Shown here one piece after another: positions 46,923 through 59,777 of a stretch of DNA of 64,000 nucleotides. The stretch is from Linanthus parryae. Its lineage: Eukaryota > Streptophyta > Magnoliopsida > Ericales > Polemoniaceae. The position numbers were made by a program, and so were the translations under genes. Numbering within the stretch: position 1 is the first letter of the stretch; the number at the start of each line of letters is the position of its first letter. The notes under the pieces were generated by a model. It worked only from the letters and a program-made list of their open reading frames with translations, searched no databases and was not told the origin of the DNA. The stretch lies in contig JALGPY010000009.1 in NCBI GenBank assembly GCA_023055425.1, positions 20,357,775-20,421,774 of the forward strand. The letters run 5' to 3'.

Positions 46923-47149
46923 TGTTGAAATCTCGTATTTAATGCTCCTGATTTCTTGTCCAGTATATTGATTTATGTTTATACATTATTATATTTCCTA
47001 GTTTAGAAGATATTCTCTTTAATTTAGCTTATAATCATATCCTTAATTGCAGGCTATTAGGGGTTGATCTTCTGTATATATACCACTGTAATTACCCAAT
47101 ATAGAAATAAGGAAAAAGGACATTCACATTTCTTCTCTATACTTCTTCT
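46923..47149 (+). repeat. 5' LTR of truncated copia element, unit C
   Basis: Colinear with 18898-19124. Starts TGTTGAAATC; primer site TGGTATCAGAGC at 47150-47161. Confidence 0.78.
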
Positions 47150-47196
47150 TGGTATCAGAGCAAGAACCCTTAATCCTTCAACTCATAGCATCAGGG

Positions 47197-50088
47197 ATGG
47201 CTAACAATATCTCAGTTTCAATCCCTAAAAGTGACTCCAATCACAAAGTTACGATCCGAGGCAACAATGGAGGATTTGATGGCTCTCATCTCCCCATTAC
47301 AGGCCACAAGCTTAATGGGTGCAACTTTCTTCAGTGGTCACAGTCAGTGATGATGTTCATCTGTGGAAAAGGGAAGGATGATTATCTCACAGAAGTGTCA
47401 AGCCCTCACAAGAAGAATGATCCACAGTTCAAAATATGGAAGTCAGAGAACAATATGGTGATGTCCTGGCTAATCAACTCGATGGAGAATGATATAGGCG
47501 AAAACTTTCTACTCTATGGCACGACAAATGAGATATGGGATGCAGCAAAGGAGGCCTACTCGAACAATGACAATACATCAGAATTGTTCGAGATTGAAAG
47601 CATTCTTCATAATCTTCGCCAAGGAGATTTAACTGTCACCAAATACTATAACAACCTCACTCGGTATTGGAAACAATTGGACATGTTTGAAGAACACAAG
47701 TGGGAGTGTCCAACTGATGGGATCAAGTACAAGAAAATTGTCGCGACCAAGAGAATTTTCAAGTTCTTATTGGGTCTCGACAAGAATCTAGATGAAGTAT
47801 GTGGAAGAATATTGGTAACCAAACCACTTCCTAGCATACGAGAAACATTCTCAGAAGTTCGTAGAGAAGAAAGCAGAAAGAAGTTAATGATGGGAACTCA
47901 GTACGTTCCAGCAACACCAGAAAGTTTTGCTTTTGCTACTAGAGGAGTTCAATTTCAGTCTGGTAATCACCAGCACCAGCAAAGGAAAGGAAAGTTATGG
48001 TGCGATCACTGCGATGTATCTGGTCACAGCAAGGAGACATGCTGGAAAATTCATGGAAAGCCCGCAGACTGGAAACCAAAAAATAAATTTGCTCAACAAC
48101 CTGGCCTCTATGAATGAGAAGCCGATTATTTTCAACGGAACAAATGAAAAGAACGGATTCGGAACTCGTGCAGAAACAAGCCCTTCTAGCAAGGAGCAAA
48201 TGGACCTGTTGCAGAAGATGACCAACCAATTCCAACAAAATTCTTCCACCTCTGTCATTGGAACTGGCTCTGTAGCACAAAAAGGTAACATTTTTCACGC
48301 TTTACATGCACAAAGAGAGAAATATAGTTTCAGGATTATGGATTCAGGAGCATCGGATCATATGACAGGAGATGCTACTATATTTCATAAATATAGTCCA
48401 TGTGATAATAATTTTACTTTGCGAATTGCAGATGGATCTTTATCTAAAGTGGCTGGAACAGGTTCTGTCATAATATCAGAAAACCTAATCCTTGAATCCG
48501 TACTTTTGGTTCCAAATCTAGATTGCAATCTGTTGTCCATTAGCAAACTCACTCAAGAGCTGAAATGTGTAACTAAGTTTTTCCCCGATCGATGTGAATT
48601 TTAGGAGCTGGATTCGGGGAAGATGATTGGCAGTGATGAGTTATGTTTGGGCCTATAATTTCTAATAGCTGATGATCTTCCTAGGGAAAAACCTGAAAGA
48701 TTAGGCTCTGTTTCATTAGAAGATCAGTCTCACAAACGCTCTTTTTTAGTTTTTAAGTCTAATAATGATAGTGCAGTGATGTTATGGCACTATCGGTTGG
48801 GTCATCCAAGCTTTCCGTATCTTGAAAAGCTTTTCCCCACATTGTTCAATAAAAGAGTTCCCGATTTTGCCACTGTGAAATATGTCAATTATCCAAACAT
48901 ACTCGTACTACTTATCCAAATCAAGCATACAAACCATCTCGCCCATTTTCAATGATTCGTAGTGACGTTTGGGGACCATCTAGAGTCAACAATGTGACAG
49001 GAGCTAGATGGTTTGTATCCTTCGTGGACGATCACATGAGAATTACATGGATATTCCTCATGAAAGAAAAATCAGAAGTTTGTCAGATTTTCAAGTGTTT
49101 CATAGCATGATTCAGACCCAATTCCAAGCAACAATACAAATTTTGAGGTCTGACAATGCTAAAGAATACTTTCAATCTGTTTTGGGGGATTATCTTCATA
49201 AAGAAGGCATAATCCACCAAAGTTCATGCGCCGTCACGCCCCAGCAAAACGGGATTGCAGAGTGGAAAATTAGGCATTTCCTATAAGTTGCTCGGTCACT
49301 TATGGTTTCTACTCATGTTCCAAAATATCTTTAAGGTAAGGCTATCGGCGGCTTATCTCATCAATAGGATGCCGTCTCGAGTCCTGCGGTTTCAAACACC
49401 ATGTCAGGTTCTTATCCAGTCATGTCCTTCAACTCGTCTCATCACTACCATCCCCACTAGAGTTTTCGGTTGCTCTCCTTATGTGCATGTTCACCAGCAA
49501 CATAGAAGCAAACTTGATCCGAGATCAATCAAGTGCATATTTGTTGGGTACTCTCCTAATAAAAAAGGGTACAAATGTTATTCACCGGTTACAAAAAGAT
49601 TCTACCATTCCATGGATGTTAGATTTTTAGAGAATCAGCCATATTATCCTAAATCGGATATTCAGGGGGAGAGTTCTGGGCTAGAATATCATAATAGGGA
49701 ACCTGCGATACTTTTACCATCAACATATCAATTTGATCCTATGGAGCCTCATGTTTTCCCTACCCAAGATGACTAGTCCTGATTCCCAAACCAATCCTTG
49801 TAGTCCCCTCTATGAATCCACTAGTCCTAATTCCCAAACCAATCTTTGCAGTCTCCTCAATGAATCCACTAGCCTAATATCAGATGCTCCAAGTCCTTCA
49901 GAAAGCCCAGCTCTCACACAACCCGCAAAAATGCGTGAAATCATTGTTTATTCAACAAAAATGAAGAAAACTAAAGAAGATGTGCAGCAACAGACACATA
50001 CTCAGCAAGACCAGGATCCTAATCCTGGAAAAAGTTCAGGTGATACTCCTTAAGTAACTCGAGTCCTGAACTTTATAATGATATTTGA
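47197..50088 (+). pseudogene. Copia gag-protease-integrase relic, unit C
   Basis: Gag is open from 47197 to 48117, then a small insertion at about 48090 shifts the frame. The protease continues in 47927-48604 with MDSGASDHMTG. The integrase core is split by a one-base loss at about 49100 (48959-49286), and its C-terminal part is in 49255-49776. A TAA in the linker at about 50051 is private to this copy. Stops after CEF and after the integrase core, and the truncation after YNDI, are shared with units A and B. Confidence 0.78.
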
Positions 50089-50114
50089 AAGTGTGAGTAT
50101 GCAGATGTATAAGC

Positions 50115-51363
50115 AACTATGATACTCTAGAAGGGGGGGGGGTTGAATAGAGTATGCCAACTTTTTGCAAAACTTGCTAACAAGGAGAAGAACTAGTGCA
50201 GAAAATGAGTTTCAACGCCTTGAACAAAGGTTCAAGCCTTTGAAATGTAACAGAAAGTTTTAGAACAATTATGCCTTTTTCAAGGCCTTGAAAACAAGTT
50301 CAAACCCTTGAAAAAATAAACAGTCTTTGTATGCTGCAAAACTTTAAAATTAAATGAACTGAAAATGCACAAGACAAGTGATTTATAGAGTTTAGTCCAC
50401 TTGGACCTACGTCTCTACCTCAGGGATTAGATCCCTGCAGAATTTTCAACTCAATTCTTATTAATCAAAAGCTAAGCCCTAGAACTCAAGCACAGAGATT
50501 TCCCTTACTCTGTTACGGCTTGTGGTTTTCCCTAACCTGTCTAGTACCTGCTCTAGCTAACTGATTAACTAAGAATTCTCTATTATTCACCTTGAACAAT
50601 ACTTGAGAATGAATGTAGAAATAATACAGAAATGATCTACCAACATAGCTCTATACAGAAGATCACTTAAGAGTAGAAAACTGCAGTGAAATGCATTAAA
50701 CTTCTGTGTATGGATTGGAAGAGATGAAGAACTTATTTGATGCTTGTCAATCCAGAATGCTTTCTCTGTATTTGCTCGTTGAGAATTGTGTTGTTGTTGC
50801 TTCGAATTTGAGCTCTTTAAATACTTAAACAACTCTGCAAATCTCTCCATATTTTCAGCAACAACTTTCCTATTTTGTAGGTAACAGAGTTTGACTATCT
50901 TGAGATCTTCTCCAACGGTTGAATGATTGTAATCTTCTGAGATATTGTTGTAATCCTTCATTTAACCATCAAGAGAAGCTGTCAAACACATCTGATTGAT
51001 CACAGGATCAAAGTCTTCAAGTGTTTCCAAGTCTGCAGCAATCCAGTTTAGGAAACAATCCTGCAAAACTTAGAAACAATATTTCCTGCATTATCATGGT
51101 CAAAAAGTTGATACTAGCTTTTACGACGACTGTCTTTGTGTTTGTTGGGACTAAGTGGGAGAGTGTATATTGGGACGCATTGTCTTTGTGTTTGTTGAAG
51201 ACGCATAGTCTTTGTGTTTGTTGAAGACACATAGACGCGCTTGTTGGGGCGCATTGGGAGTGTGTTCAATTCCGCAATTTGGGAATACACTCGGATTGGA
51301 TTCATTGGGTTGATGAGAAGAACTGGTTTAGGTAGCTATGGAGTTTGAATCAAGGTGGAGGTT
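50115..51363. other. Noncoding tail of unit C
   Basis: Colinear with 22090-23333. The G run is 10 long. Palindrome cluster at 50211-50312. The reverse frame at 50587-50961 is open for 124 codons here because of a one-base loss, but it has no recognised domain and is broken in A and B, so it is not called. Confidence 0.6.
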
Positions 51364-51866
51364 TGTTGGGTTTTTTATTATTAATTGATTCAAACAATAG
51401 ATTGGTCAAAGAAGGAATTATTGTTTTTTGGAAACATTGAATTACTTTGGCAACAACTAATTCACATGTTTTCTTGGTAGTGTTCTTATTGGATTAGGAA
51501 ACAATTTCTTGTTTGTCTCGGATTAATTTTGGTAGTTACTTTGGCTCCAAGTCTTGTAGTAATATATATAGGAACATGTATTGGTGTTATTTGTAGCAAT
51601 CCACACGGTTGGAATTGTGAGCCTTTGTTAGTGTGTGTAAGACACAATTGAGTGCTCTTGGGTACGTGTGTGTTGTATTTGGGTGGCCGCCGTGATCGTC
51701 GTGGTCACGGCGTGATATGTAATCGGGTTTCTCTCATCAATAAATTGGTTTGGTTTGGCCGTGGATTAGCAGTCTCAAAACTATTGAACCACATTAAATC
51801 GCTTGTGTTCTTGATCTTGTTTGGTTCTTGCTTTCTCTTGTCTCTCACGTATTGGGAATCCTAACA
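51364..51866 (+). repeat. LTR-like sequence, unit D copy (solo LTR candidate)
   Basis: Same sequence as in units B and C, starting TGTTGGG and ending CCTAACA, one base shorter. Flanks match the other units, so it was copied with the unit and not inserted separately. Confidence 0.5.
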
Positions 51867-53050
51867 CAATTTGAGGTCCATGTTATGAAGGAACTAGTAT
51901 ACTGCTGTTTTGCACATTGTTATTATTGATGTTCACCTGATTTTTTTCATGAATTCCATGAACAGACAAATAGATTACCAATTCATAATGTTCATTTCCA
52001 TGAATTGTGACATGTTCCATCTTAGGGTTGTGAATAGGGCGATGTAGCATTTTGAACTATAGATATAATCTCCCATAGGATATGTGGTCTTCAGCAGTAT
52101 TGATTTGTTTATGTCACAAAGATGTGGCTGATTGATGGAAAGCCGGTAGTTCAAGTTGGCAGCATGAAGTTTACTTTAAAACTGTTCTTGTTAAGTAACT
52201 ATATTTTCTCTTTATGACATGAGTGGGACAGGTCCAAGCTTGGATGTAGGCCTGATATACTCCCTAGATTTAACCCGATGAAGATGGTGTCGCCTCCTCC
52301 ATTTCCATGTGATCCTCCCGAATACGATGAATGAGTGACTTTCATCCATTTTTGAATGAGTCGAAACTAGATACTGTAGACAATCAAAAGTAAGACACTG
52401 CGCCAATGCAACGTGGACCCATCAGCAGTATACAAGTGTCCTCACCATCGTGCTCCCGAAGCATCAGATCATGCCATATCGCGCTTGGGGGTACCATGAT
52501 ACAGGGTCCCTCACACCTATCACCTCGCACGAGTGTCAGGGATTCTAGTAGTTCGGAGGCTGGAATAAGGGTCATGGCATATGCTTTCGTGCCAGATGCG
52601 ACCAGTTCTTGCTGCGGTGCCGACTTGTTCTACCATCTTCTTTATGCTAGGTCTGACATCACCCATGACATATCTCCGGAGATTTAGGGTAAGTCGCCTC
52701 ATAATGGGTCGTTGGATGTCCATACAACCCGTGTTTCCCATTGGTTTTTCTAGACTGACTAGTATAATAGGAGTACCTCCTTCCATTTCGTGCACATTCC
52801 TTCCGATTATTCTTAGTGAATTGTCGAATTGCTGATAACAAGTTGTCTCTCTCTCTTCTGCAAGTACGGTGCTACTTATTTACACCCCTTTCCTCTATCT
52901 CTCCTTGGTCCTTCAATCTCTCTGTGTACTTGTTAAGATTGTTAACTCTTGATTACCTGTAGTTCGAGCACCATCAATTAAGCTCCAACTGTACTTACCC
53001 CTTTTCCTCATATACAGTTACTCATTTCCTCTATTATTTGCGATCCTATT
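51867..53050. other. Noncoding stretch, unit D
   Basis: Colinear with the unit B and C stretches, including the empty retrotransposon site at about 52715. No supportable gene. Confidence 0.6.
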
Positions 53051-53740
53051 ACCAAAAAGTCTCACCGATGTCACTCAAACACATAGGTCATTACACTTCT
53101 TATCGTACAATATCTTGTGAAGTGCATCCCAATACTTATATGACAACTGTTATTATATGATAAATCTATCAATATAAATATGTCAACTCTAGAACCCCGA
53201 AATCCGTTACACAAGCTCACAACATGTCCTCAAAAGTATAAATTGTCGTCTCGGTTTGGTCATCCATAGCCGGGTGAAAATAATGTACTAAATCGTAAGT
53301 GAGTTCCCATTACATTCTTTTGAAGTTCTTTCCAAAAATGAGAGAGAAATGTTTGGTCTCTATCCAACAATCCAACTCGATATTCAATAGAATCTCACTA
53401 TGTTCTTCACGTGTGCTAGTCCTCTGTTTCGTATCTCAAGTGTTCTTCATGGGTATAAAACTTGCAGTCTTTGCTTAACAATCAATACCCAAATATAATT
53501 CAATCCATTTTTTGGCAGTGGTAAGGCTGCCACAAATTCATAAATATTAAATCCCATTTCCATACTGGAAACACCAATGGTTGCACAAGTCTTCTCATGG
53601 TGTTATATGGAAACTTTTCATTTTGACACGTGAGATACAAGTTACATATTCTGTCACTTCTTTCTTCATTGTAGGTCACAAAAATTGCTTCTTTAGATAC
53701 ACATCACATTCTCTAATATTGAATCCTTCAACCTTCATAG
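53051..53740 (-). pseudogene. Decayed Ty3/gypsy integrase, unit D copy
   Basis: Same remnant as in units B and C, with a further one-base deletion near 53123. The following 53741-54177 carries no gene. Confidence 0.68.
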
Positions 53741-54177
53741 GGGAAACGAAGAGGCCTAAAAGGATGCGAGAAAGACAAGGGAAGATAAGGATGCAAGAAA
53801 GACAAGAGAAGATAGTGCGATAATCGCAAAGAGTTTGGCAGCAACATGATCACATGCGGCAATCCTCACATGGTCTCCGTTAAAGATGTGATCCACAAGA
53901 ATAGCATTCATAACAAATACCATCTAAATATTGATGGGAATATCATTTGGTCCCAATCAGCATTTAGTCCTTGAAGGGCCAAGTAACTTTTTCATTATTG
54001 TTTCGTATTCAAGCTATTTTAGTCTATTCGATTGTTGGTTTTTATTCGGCTTTGTAAAGAAATTTATCAGTTGAATTGTTTGTTATCTGACTTTCATATG
54101 CGTATAGAAAGTTAGTTTGGCTGCAACCGGTAAAATTACCTACGTTGTCCGTCTGGTAAGAAAATGGTGTCAAATCC

Positions 54178-54890
54178 AAACACGAAAACCACCCTACCGA
54201 ATGGAACTTACCTAAAGGCAACCGAAGGGAACTAAACCTAACACAAATAGATCGAATCGAGCCGAACTTTGAAAAACGTAAAACCAAACTGAACCATTTA
54301 ACCCAATTAAAATTATTCAAACCGATATACATAAAAATCAAGTACTCAAGAAAAAAACAAACAAAAATCAAGTACTCATAGCATAAAATACTTATCGTCT
54401 CATAAGTTTCTTTTCATATTAGTTTTGCTCTTCGGGTAAAAGTAAAAGATGCTTAAATATTCAAGTAAATGGATGTAGATTTGGATGAGTCATTATTTTG
54501 TTTTTTGTACTTTTAGTTCTCATATAATTTTACTTTTGATAGGTCAAAATCTTATATATAGTAATGACACGCATTCGTATGTAAACCACAAGTTTAACCA
54601 AACCGAACCGCATAAAATCTAAATCGAACGGAAACCTAACAGAGATAAGCACAAATCGAGCTAAACCGTGCAAAAGGAAAATCGAACAGAACCAAACAGA
54701 TTTGCACTCCTAAGAAAGAAATAAAGGTAAAACGAAAATAAAATATAACGCTAACCGTAATTTGGGACTCGCCCTAGCTAGGAAGACCCTAATGATACAG
54801 CGGATCTCATCATATATTTGCATTTGCATCTGGCACGCTGGTTTGGATGGAACCGGAAATGTTTTCCTCAACTGTGCAAGGTTTAAAAAA

Positions 54891-54922
<32 letters not shown>

Positions 54923-55041
54923 AAAAGAACCCTAACCCTAATCTGTGGGACTCAGATAGATACAGCGGCACCACAAAAGCAAACGTAAACATACTGGCAC
55001 TACGGGGTGTGCTGTTTCTGAATTGAGAAGTGGTAGGTGTG
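54178..55041. repeat. Upstream segment, unit D copy
   Basis: Colinear with 26151-27013. The A run is interrupted by one G, and the telo-box is at 54928-54941. Confidence 0.7.
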
Positions 55042-55244
55042 GTGCATGCTACTTCGACCATTTCCTGGAAACGCCAAAAATGGAAGAAGGGACATTAGAA
55101 AGGAAACAACTGAATGTTGTCTTATCTGCCGTAAGAGCGCAGATGACGTGACCGATCTATATTCTTCTATTTCTTCTTCTTCTTCCGACTTGAGTCTCTG
55201 CAACTACTGAATTCAATCGTCGAAGAGAACAGAAGATTTCCATC
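55042..55244 (+). promoter_or_regulatory. Proximal promoter and 5' leader of WIYLD gene D
   Basis: TGACGTGA at 55144-55151 and a TTC-rich tract; nearly identical to the unit B leader. Telo-box upstream at 54928-54941. Confidence 0.5.
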
Positions 55245-58200
55245 ATGCCGCTAAGACAGACACAACCCAAGGTATGTACTGTGTTTCTTTAGTTTCAAGT
55301 CATCATATCTACAGATAACCCACAATCTATTTACAGAGAAAACCCATCATTTTTGTAGGTTGGCCTTACTCGTATGGACGCAGCCCTGGACGCTATGCGA
55401 CCCTTAGGTTTTCCTGAAGCCGTTGTACGTCAATCCATCAAAAACTTACTCGAGGTGGGGTTTTTTCTATTTTTTTCTCTTTTCAGCACTAGTGGCTGAA
55501 TCATAGTGATGTGATATGATCATAGAAGTTGATTTTGTTCGTGCGGGTTGTTTTGTTTAGGTTTATGGGGAAGGAGACTCAGGTTGGGTTTTCATTGAAG
55601 AGTATGCTTACAAGCTTCTCATTGATATCATCCTTGAGAAGCAAGAGAAGGAGGAATCTCAATCGGAGTTGAAACAAGAACAAATGGAAGAGGTAAAATG
55701 TTTGTTTAATTGCTGAAATTTGGCTTACAGTAAAATGACAATGAAAACATAGCAGTGTCCGCTAGTTTAAAGTAAATTTGGATCTCTGCGGAGTTCTCTT
55801 GGCAGCAGTCGTCTTTGCTGAGTTACCACTATAATCTCATATCCTAGCGAATATCGGGTAGTGAATCTAGCGATCTCTTTAGTTTGTATTTATCTTGAAT
55901 GTGTTCCTTTTCATTAGGGGAAAGTCGAATAAGCTGAGTTACCACTATTATCTCATGTCCTAGCAAATATCTACTATTGAATCTAGAGATCTCTTTAGTA
56001 TATATTTATCTTGAATCCGTCTCTCTCCATTAGGGGCAATCAAAATAAGCTGATCTACCACTACTATCTCATATCCTGGCGAATATCGAGTAGTGAATCG
56101 AGCGATCTCTTTGGTATATATTTATCTTGAATATGTCTCTCCCCATTAGGGGCAAGTCAAATAAGCAGAGCTACTTATCTCATTTTCTAGCGAATATCAA
56201 ATAGTGAATTTGGCGATCTTTTTAGTGTATGTTTGTCTTTAATGTGTTTCTTTCCGTCAAATATCCTGAGTTACCACTATTATCTCATAACATAGCGAAC
56301 ATCAAGAAGTGAATCTAGCGATCTCTTTAGTATATATTTATCTTGAATGTGCTTCTCTCCTTTAGCGGCAAGTTAAATACGTTGAGTTACCACTGTTATC
56401 TCATATCCTAGCGAATATGAAGTAGTGAATCCAGCAATCTCTTTGGTTTATATTTATATAACTTGAATGTGTTTCTCTCCATTAGGGGCAAGTCGAATAA
56501 GATGAGTTACCACTATTGTCTCATATCCTAGCGAACAATTAGTAGTGAATCTAGCGATCTCTTTAGTATATACTTATCTTGAATGTGTTTTTCTACATTA
56601 AAGGCAAGTCTAATAAGCTGAGTTACCACTATTATCTCATATCCCAGCGAATATCAAGTGAATCTAGCGATCTCTTTAGAATATATTTATCTTGAATGTT
56701 TTTCTCTCATTAGGGGCAAGTCAAATAAGCTAAGTTACCACTATTATCTCATAACCTAACGAATATCGAGTAGTGAATTTAGCGATCTCTTTAGTATATA
56801 TTTATCTTGAATGCGTTTCTCTCCATTAGGGGCAAGTCGAATAAGCCGAGTTTTCACTATTATCTCATATCCTTGCGAATATCGAGTAGTGAATTTAGTT
56901 ATCAATTTCGAATATAGTATTTATCTTTAATGCGCTTCTCTCCATTAGAGGCAAGTCGAATAACCTGAGTTACCACTATTATGTCATATCCAAGCGAATA
57001 TCAGTATTGAATCTAGCAATATACTAGGGTATTGTCCGTGCCCTCAGGGCGCTAAAGACAAAAATTTACTGTACCCTTGCCAAGACGCATACCAAACTAT
57101 AATTTCGAACACATGGTAAATGTGAAAAAAAATCTTTTGGTCTCAGCTTGTCTTTGCAAAGTTTGACAATTCTTTTTTGCACACCAAAAACAACATATCT
57201 ATCAGGGACAATACAATAAGTAATATACTTGAAGTACTTGAATCTATAAATCCCTACAAATTGATTAGTGACGGCGACATTGTGTATGCGACGCTCCTCA
57301 AAATAAATCTTTCTAGATTGCTTTCTATGATTTGGGGCAAGAATTTTTCGTCACGCTGGCCAAAGGTGTCGGATACCAAACTATAATTTCGAAAACATGT
57401 CAAAGTGAACCACATACGAGTCAAAAAGTCGACGTGGGTAGAAAGAGCTGGGACGGAGTGGTATTAATAAATCCTTCTATGCTGCTTGTATCCACTTAAT
57501 ATGAACTGACAAAACGGTAGGCGGAAACTATTAACAAATATACAAGTGAGAACTTCATATAATTAATCGAACCTAGCAGATATTTAACTACAGGTACTCG
57601 TATTCTAGTTGTTCTAGAGATATCTTCCTACGTACCGCATTTGTAAATACTACGGGTGCATTAGATTTCATCAACTCAAAACTGTCTTATTAGATCTTCA
57701 AATTAAATGTTGGGCCCCCTCGTATTTCTTAAAAACATAACCTCCACCTGAATCATTTACTTTTCAACTGGCACCTTTCGTTATGGAGTTACTATGTACT
57801 TGAAGGAATTTATGTCGTTAAACTGTCATGGTACAACAAGATATGTTAATAAACTGTACTGAGTTTGATGGTGATGTTGTTGAACTGTGTACTTCTACAT
57901 TGTTTGCGAGCCTGCTGCTGATGATTTACCTTGCACATGTATGTGCCTGTTATTGCTTTTGACATTGTCTCATTGTCGCTCCTTTTGCCAAATGGTTCAG
58001 ATATCGGTTGTTAATACTTTCTGATTTCCCATCTGCTTCATCACCCTCAGTTTCACGTAGCTGAGCTTACCTCAATGCTCCTAGCTAGTTTCGCTTAGTT
58101 GAGCATGTTCGTCTCTTTTTCTTCAAAACTCGTTATTCTTACACTAACATTTTGTTCTAAAAGGAGTTGATACATTGACATCGAGGGGAAACGTTAGATA

Positions 58201-58451
58201 TATAGTGATATTACTATATTTACTTGGGTTTAATCGAAACCATCAAAAGTTGGTGTTAATAAGTACTAACGTGTACCTCTGAATGTGTGGTTCAGGAAAA
58301 TGTTTTATCTGGTGAATCTGGAGCAGTCAGTAGCGTTGGCAGTTGTTCTTGTGCGACATGGGAAGAGGTTTCAACTACGAGACGTAAGCCATGCTACGGA
58401 TGGATCAGCGACAGTGATGAGGAAGATGATGATAGTGATGATGATTTCTGA
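55245..58451 (+). CDS. WIYLD-domain protein, copy D (4 exons, 136 aa)
   Basis: Exons 55245-55271, 55359-55454, 55561-55692 and 58296-58451, phase 0 throughout, with introns of 87, 106 and 2603 bp. The WIYLD domain in exons 2-3 is identical in protein sequence to the other copies. Exon 4 is the most altered: Thr to Asn at its second codon, Gly to Asp after WIS, and an extra Asp in the acidic end (DDDSDDDF). The frame is open despite a diverged third intron, which fits continued selection on the coding parts; this needs a dN/dS test. A private 319-bp insertion lies 270 bp after the stop. Confidence 0.82.
55817..57024 (+). repeat. Intronic minisatellite, copy D (about 11 monomers)
   Basis: Same monomer order as copies A and C, but with more substitutions, including in monomers 5-7 around 56260-56520. 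The rest of the intron (57025-58295) carries no gene. Confidence 0.88.
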
Positions 58452-58721
58452 GTGTGTGGTCAAGGTGTATTGAATAAATGGATGATCTCATTTTTTAAAA
58501 CATGATCTGGTTTCTTAATAGATTGTCTCAGTAGTTGCTTATTTTTTCTGTTAAGAATGACAATCTCATATTCTAAAACAGAATACGGAGATCCTCTAAA
58601 AAAAATGGATACACAGATGGAATCGCAGTTTAGATTATTATACAAATTATGTTTTAAACTTTTACTCTTTTCTGGATCTGAATATTTGGAAACTAATCAA
58701 TGTTAAAAAAAGATTTCACTA

Positions 58722-59040
58722 TGATACGAAGAACGTATCGATAATGAAAAGAAGGATAGATTTAGACGAAGAAAGTGAAGATTTAGAAGAAGAAATTGAG
58801 AGAAGATGAAATTAGACGAGAGTTGAGACAAAAATTAGGGAGAGATATAATTCAGAGAAATATAATATTCTTATTGATTGATTGATCATGAAAGATTACA
58901 TCAACTTAATAGACTAATTAAGCTAACTCAACTCTAACCTAACGGGCCTACCCTACGGGCCTAATTAAATAATAAATAACAATTATTAAAATACTAAAAA
59001 ACTACTAAATAGATAATATTGATACGGGCGACCCGTATCA
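58722..59040. mobile_element. 319-bp insertion private to unit D (solo LTR or MITE)
   Basis: Absent from units A-C, where the site reads TTTCACTAGATC. It is flanked by the target duplication CACTA (58717-58721 and 59041-59045). It starts TGATACG and ends CGTATCA, 7-bp inverted termini with TG...CA ends, which fit a small solo LTR. Each end also folds on itself: TGATACG pairs with CGTATC(G) at the left, and TGATACGGG, loop CGA, CCCGTATCA at the right. It has no coding capacity. Confidence 0.85.
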
Positions 59041-59129
59041 CACTAGGTCAACTTTGCTCCGAGTTCCTCGGAGACGATTCGGTGGCGTCTAGGAAAACCT
59101 AGGGTGGAAGCAGCGGCGCCGGAGCAATC

Positions 59130-59777
59130 ATGGAAGAAGATCGATCAAGGTACCGTTCATACACCCCAGAGGAGGAAGAAGTAACTATAATCGACCCTGA
59201 TATGTGCAGGGAAACCATCAAGGGGGTTGGGCCATGTTTGATTGGTGCGTTTATTCTCCCGATTAGTTTCAATGTCTGGGAAAGGAACTTGATGTTCAAG
59301 AGAATATGGGCTGAGGGTAAAGCGATTAACATTAATGAAAATATCGTTTTGTCATTGAGTTCCCTTCTCAAGAAGCCCTAGAGAAAGTTTTGAAAGGAGG
59401 GCCATGGCTTTTTGACGGGAATCTACTGTTGCTCAAGCCATGGACAGTCAGGGCTAGGACCGATAATACTCACTTTGAAACAGTATAGATGTGGGTACAA
59501 GTTCGCAATCTCCCCTACTTCGTCCGTAATGAACAGTGGCTAAGACAGGCAATGTCGAAGATTGGAGAAATCATAGCTGTGGACGACAGGGTTCTCTCTG
59601 GAGAAGGAGATTATATGCGAGCAAGGTTGAAGATCAATATTAACAAACCCTTACTTCATGGAGGTTTCTTACAAGTTCTCGATGATAAGGTGTGGCTTGA
59701 CTTTAAATAGGAGAGACTACCTAGCGTGTGCGAATGGTGTGGAAGTATATCACATAATAGCTTTTGGTGCAAATCCA
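59130..59777 (+). pseudogene. LINE ORF1 relic, unit D, cut by copia insertion
   Basis: Begins MEEDRSRYRSYTPEEEE. A small deletion at about 59342 shifts the frame, and TAG codons occur at about 59487 and 59708. DUF4283 traces continue (MWVQVRNLPYFVRN, IGEIIAVDDRVLSGEGDYMR). Similarity ends at GCAAATCCA|TGTAGGG, where the reverse copia LTR starts. Confidence 0.78.

Larger units (their letters stand above)
37012..51363 (+). repeat. Tandem duplication unit C
   Basis: Third unit, 14.35 kb, and the most complete example. It has no private insertion of note, and it retains the full LINE fragment, the full 11-monomer minisatellite and the long upstream segment. It is the best reference for the ancestral unit. 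Its LINE ORF1 is open for 215 codons, the longest among the four copies. Confidence 0.92.
51364..59777 (+). repeat. Tandem duplication unit D, interrupted by a copia insertion
   Basis: Fourth unit, colinear with C for 8.4 kb up to the LINE ORF1 zinc-knuckle region. Similarity stops at 59777, exactly where a new LTR begins (TGTAGGG). The unit is therefore interrupted by an insertion, and its remainder may lie beyond the window. It carries a private 319-bp insertion at 58722-59040 and appears more diverged in its introns than B or C. Confidence 0.88.
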
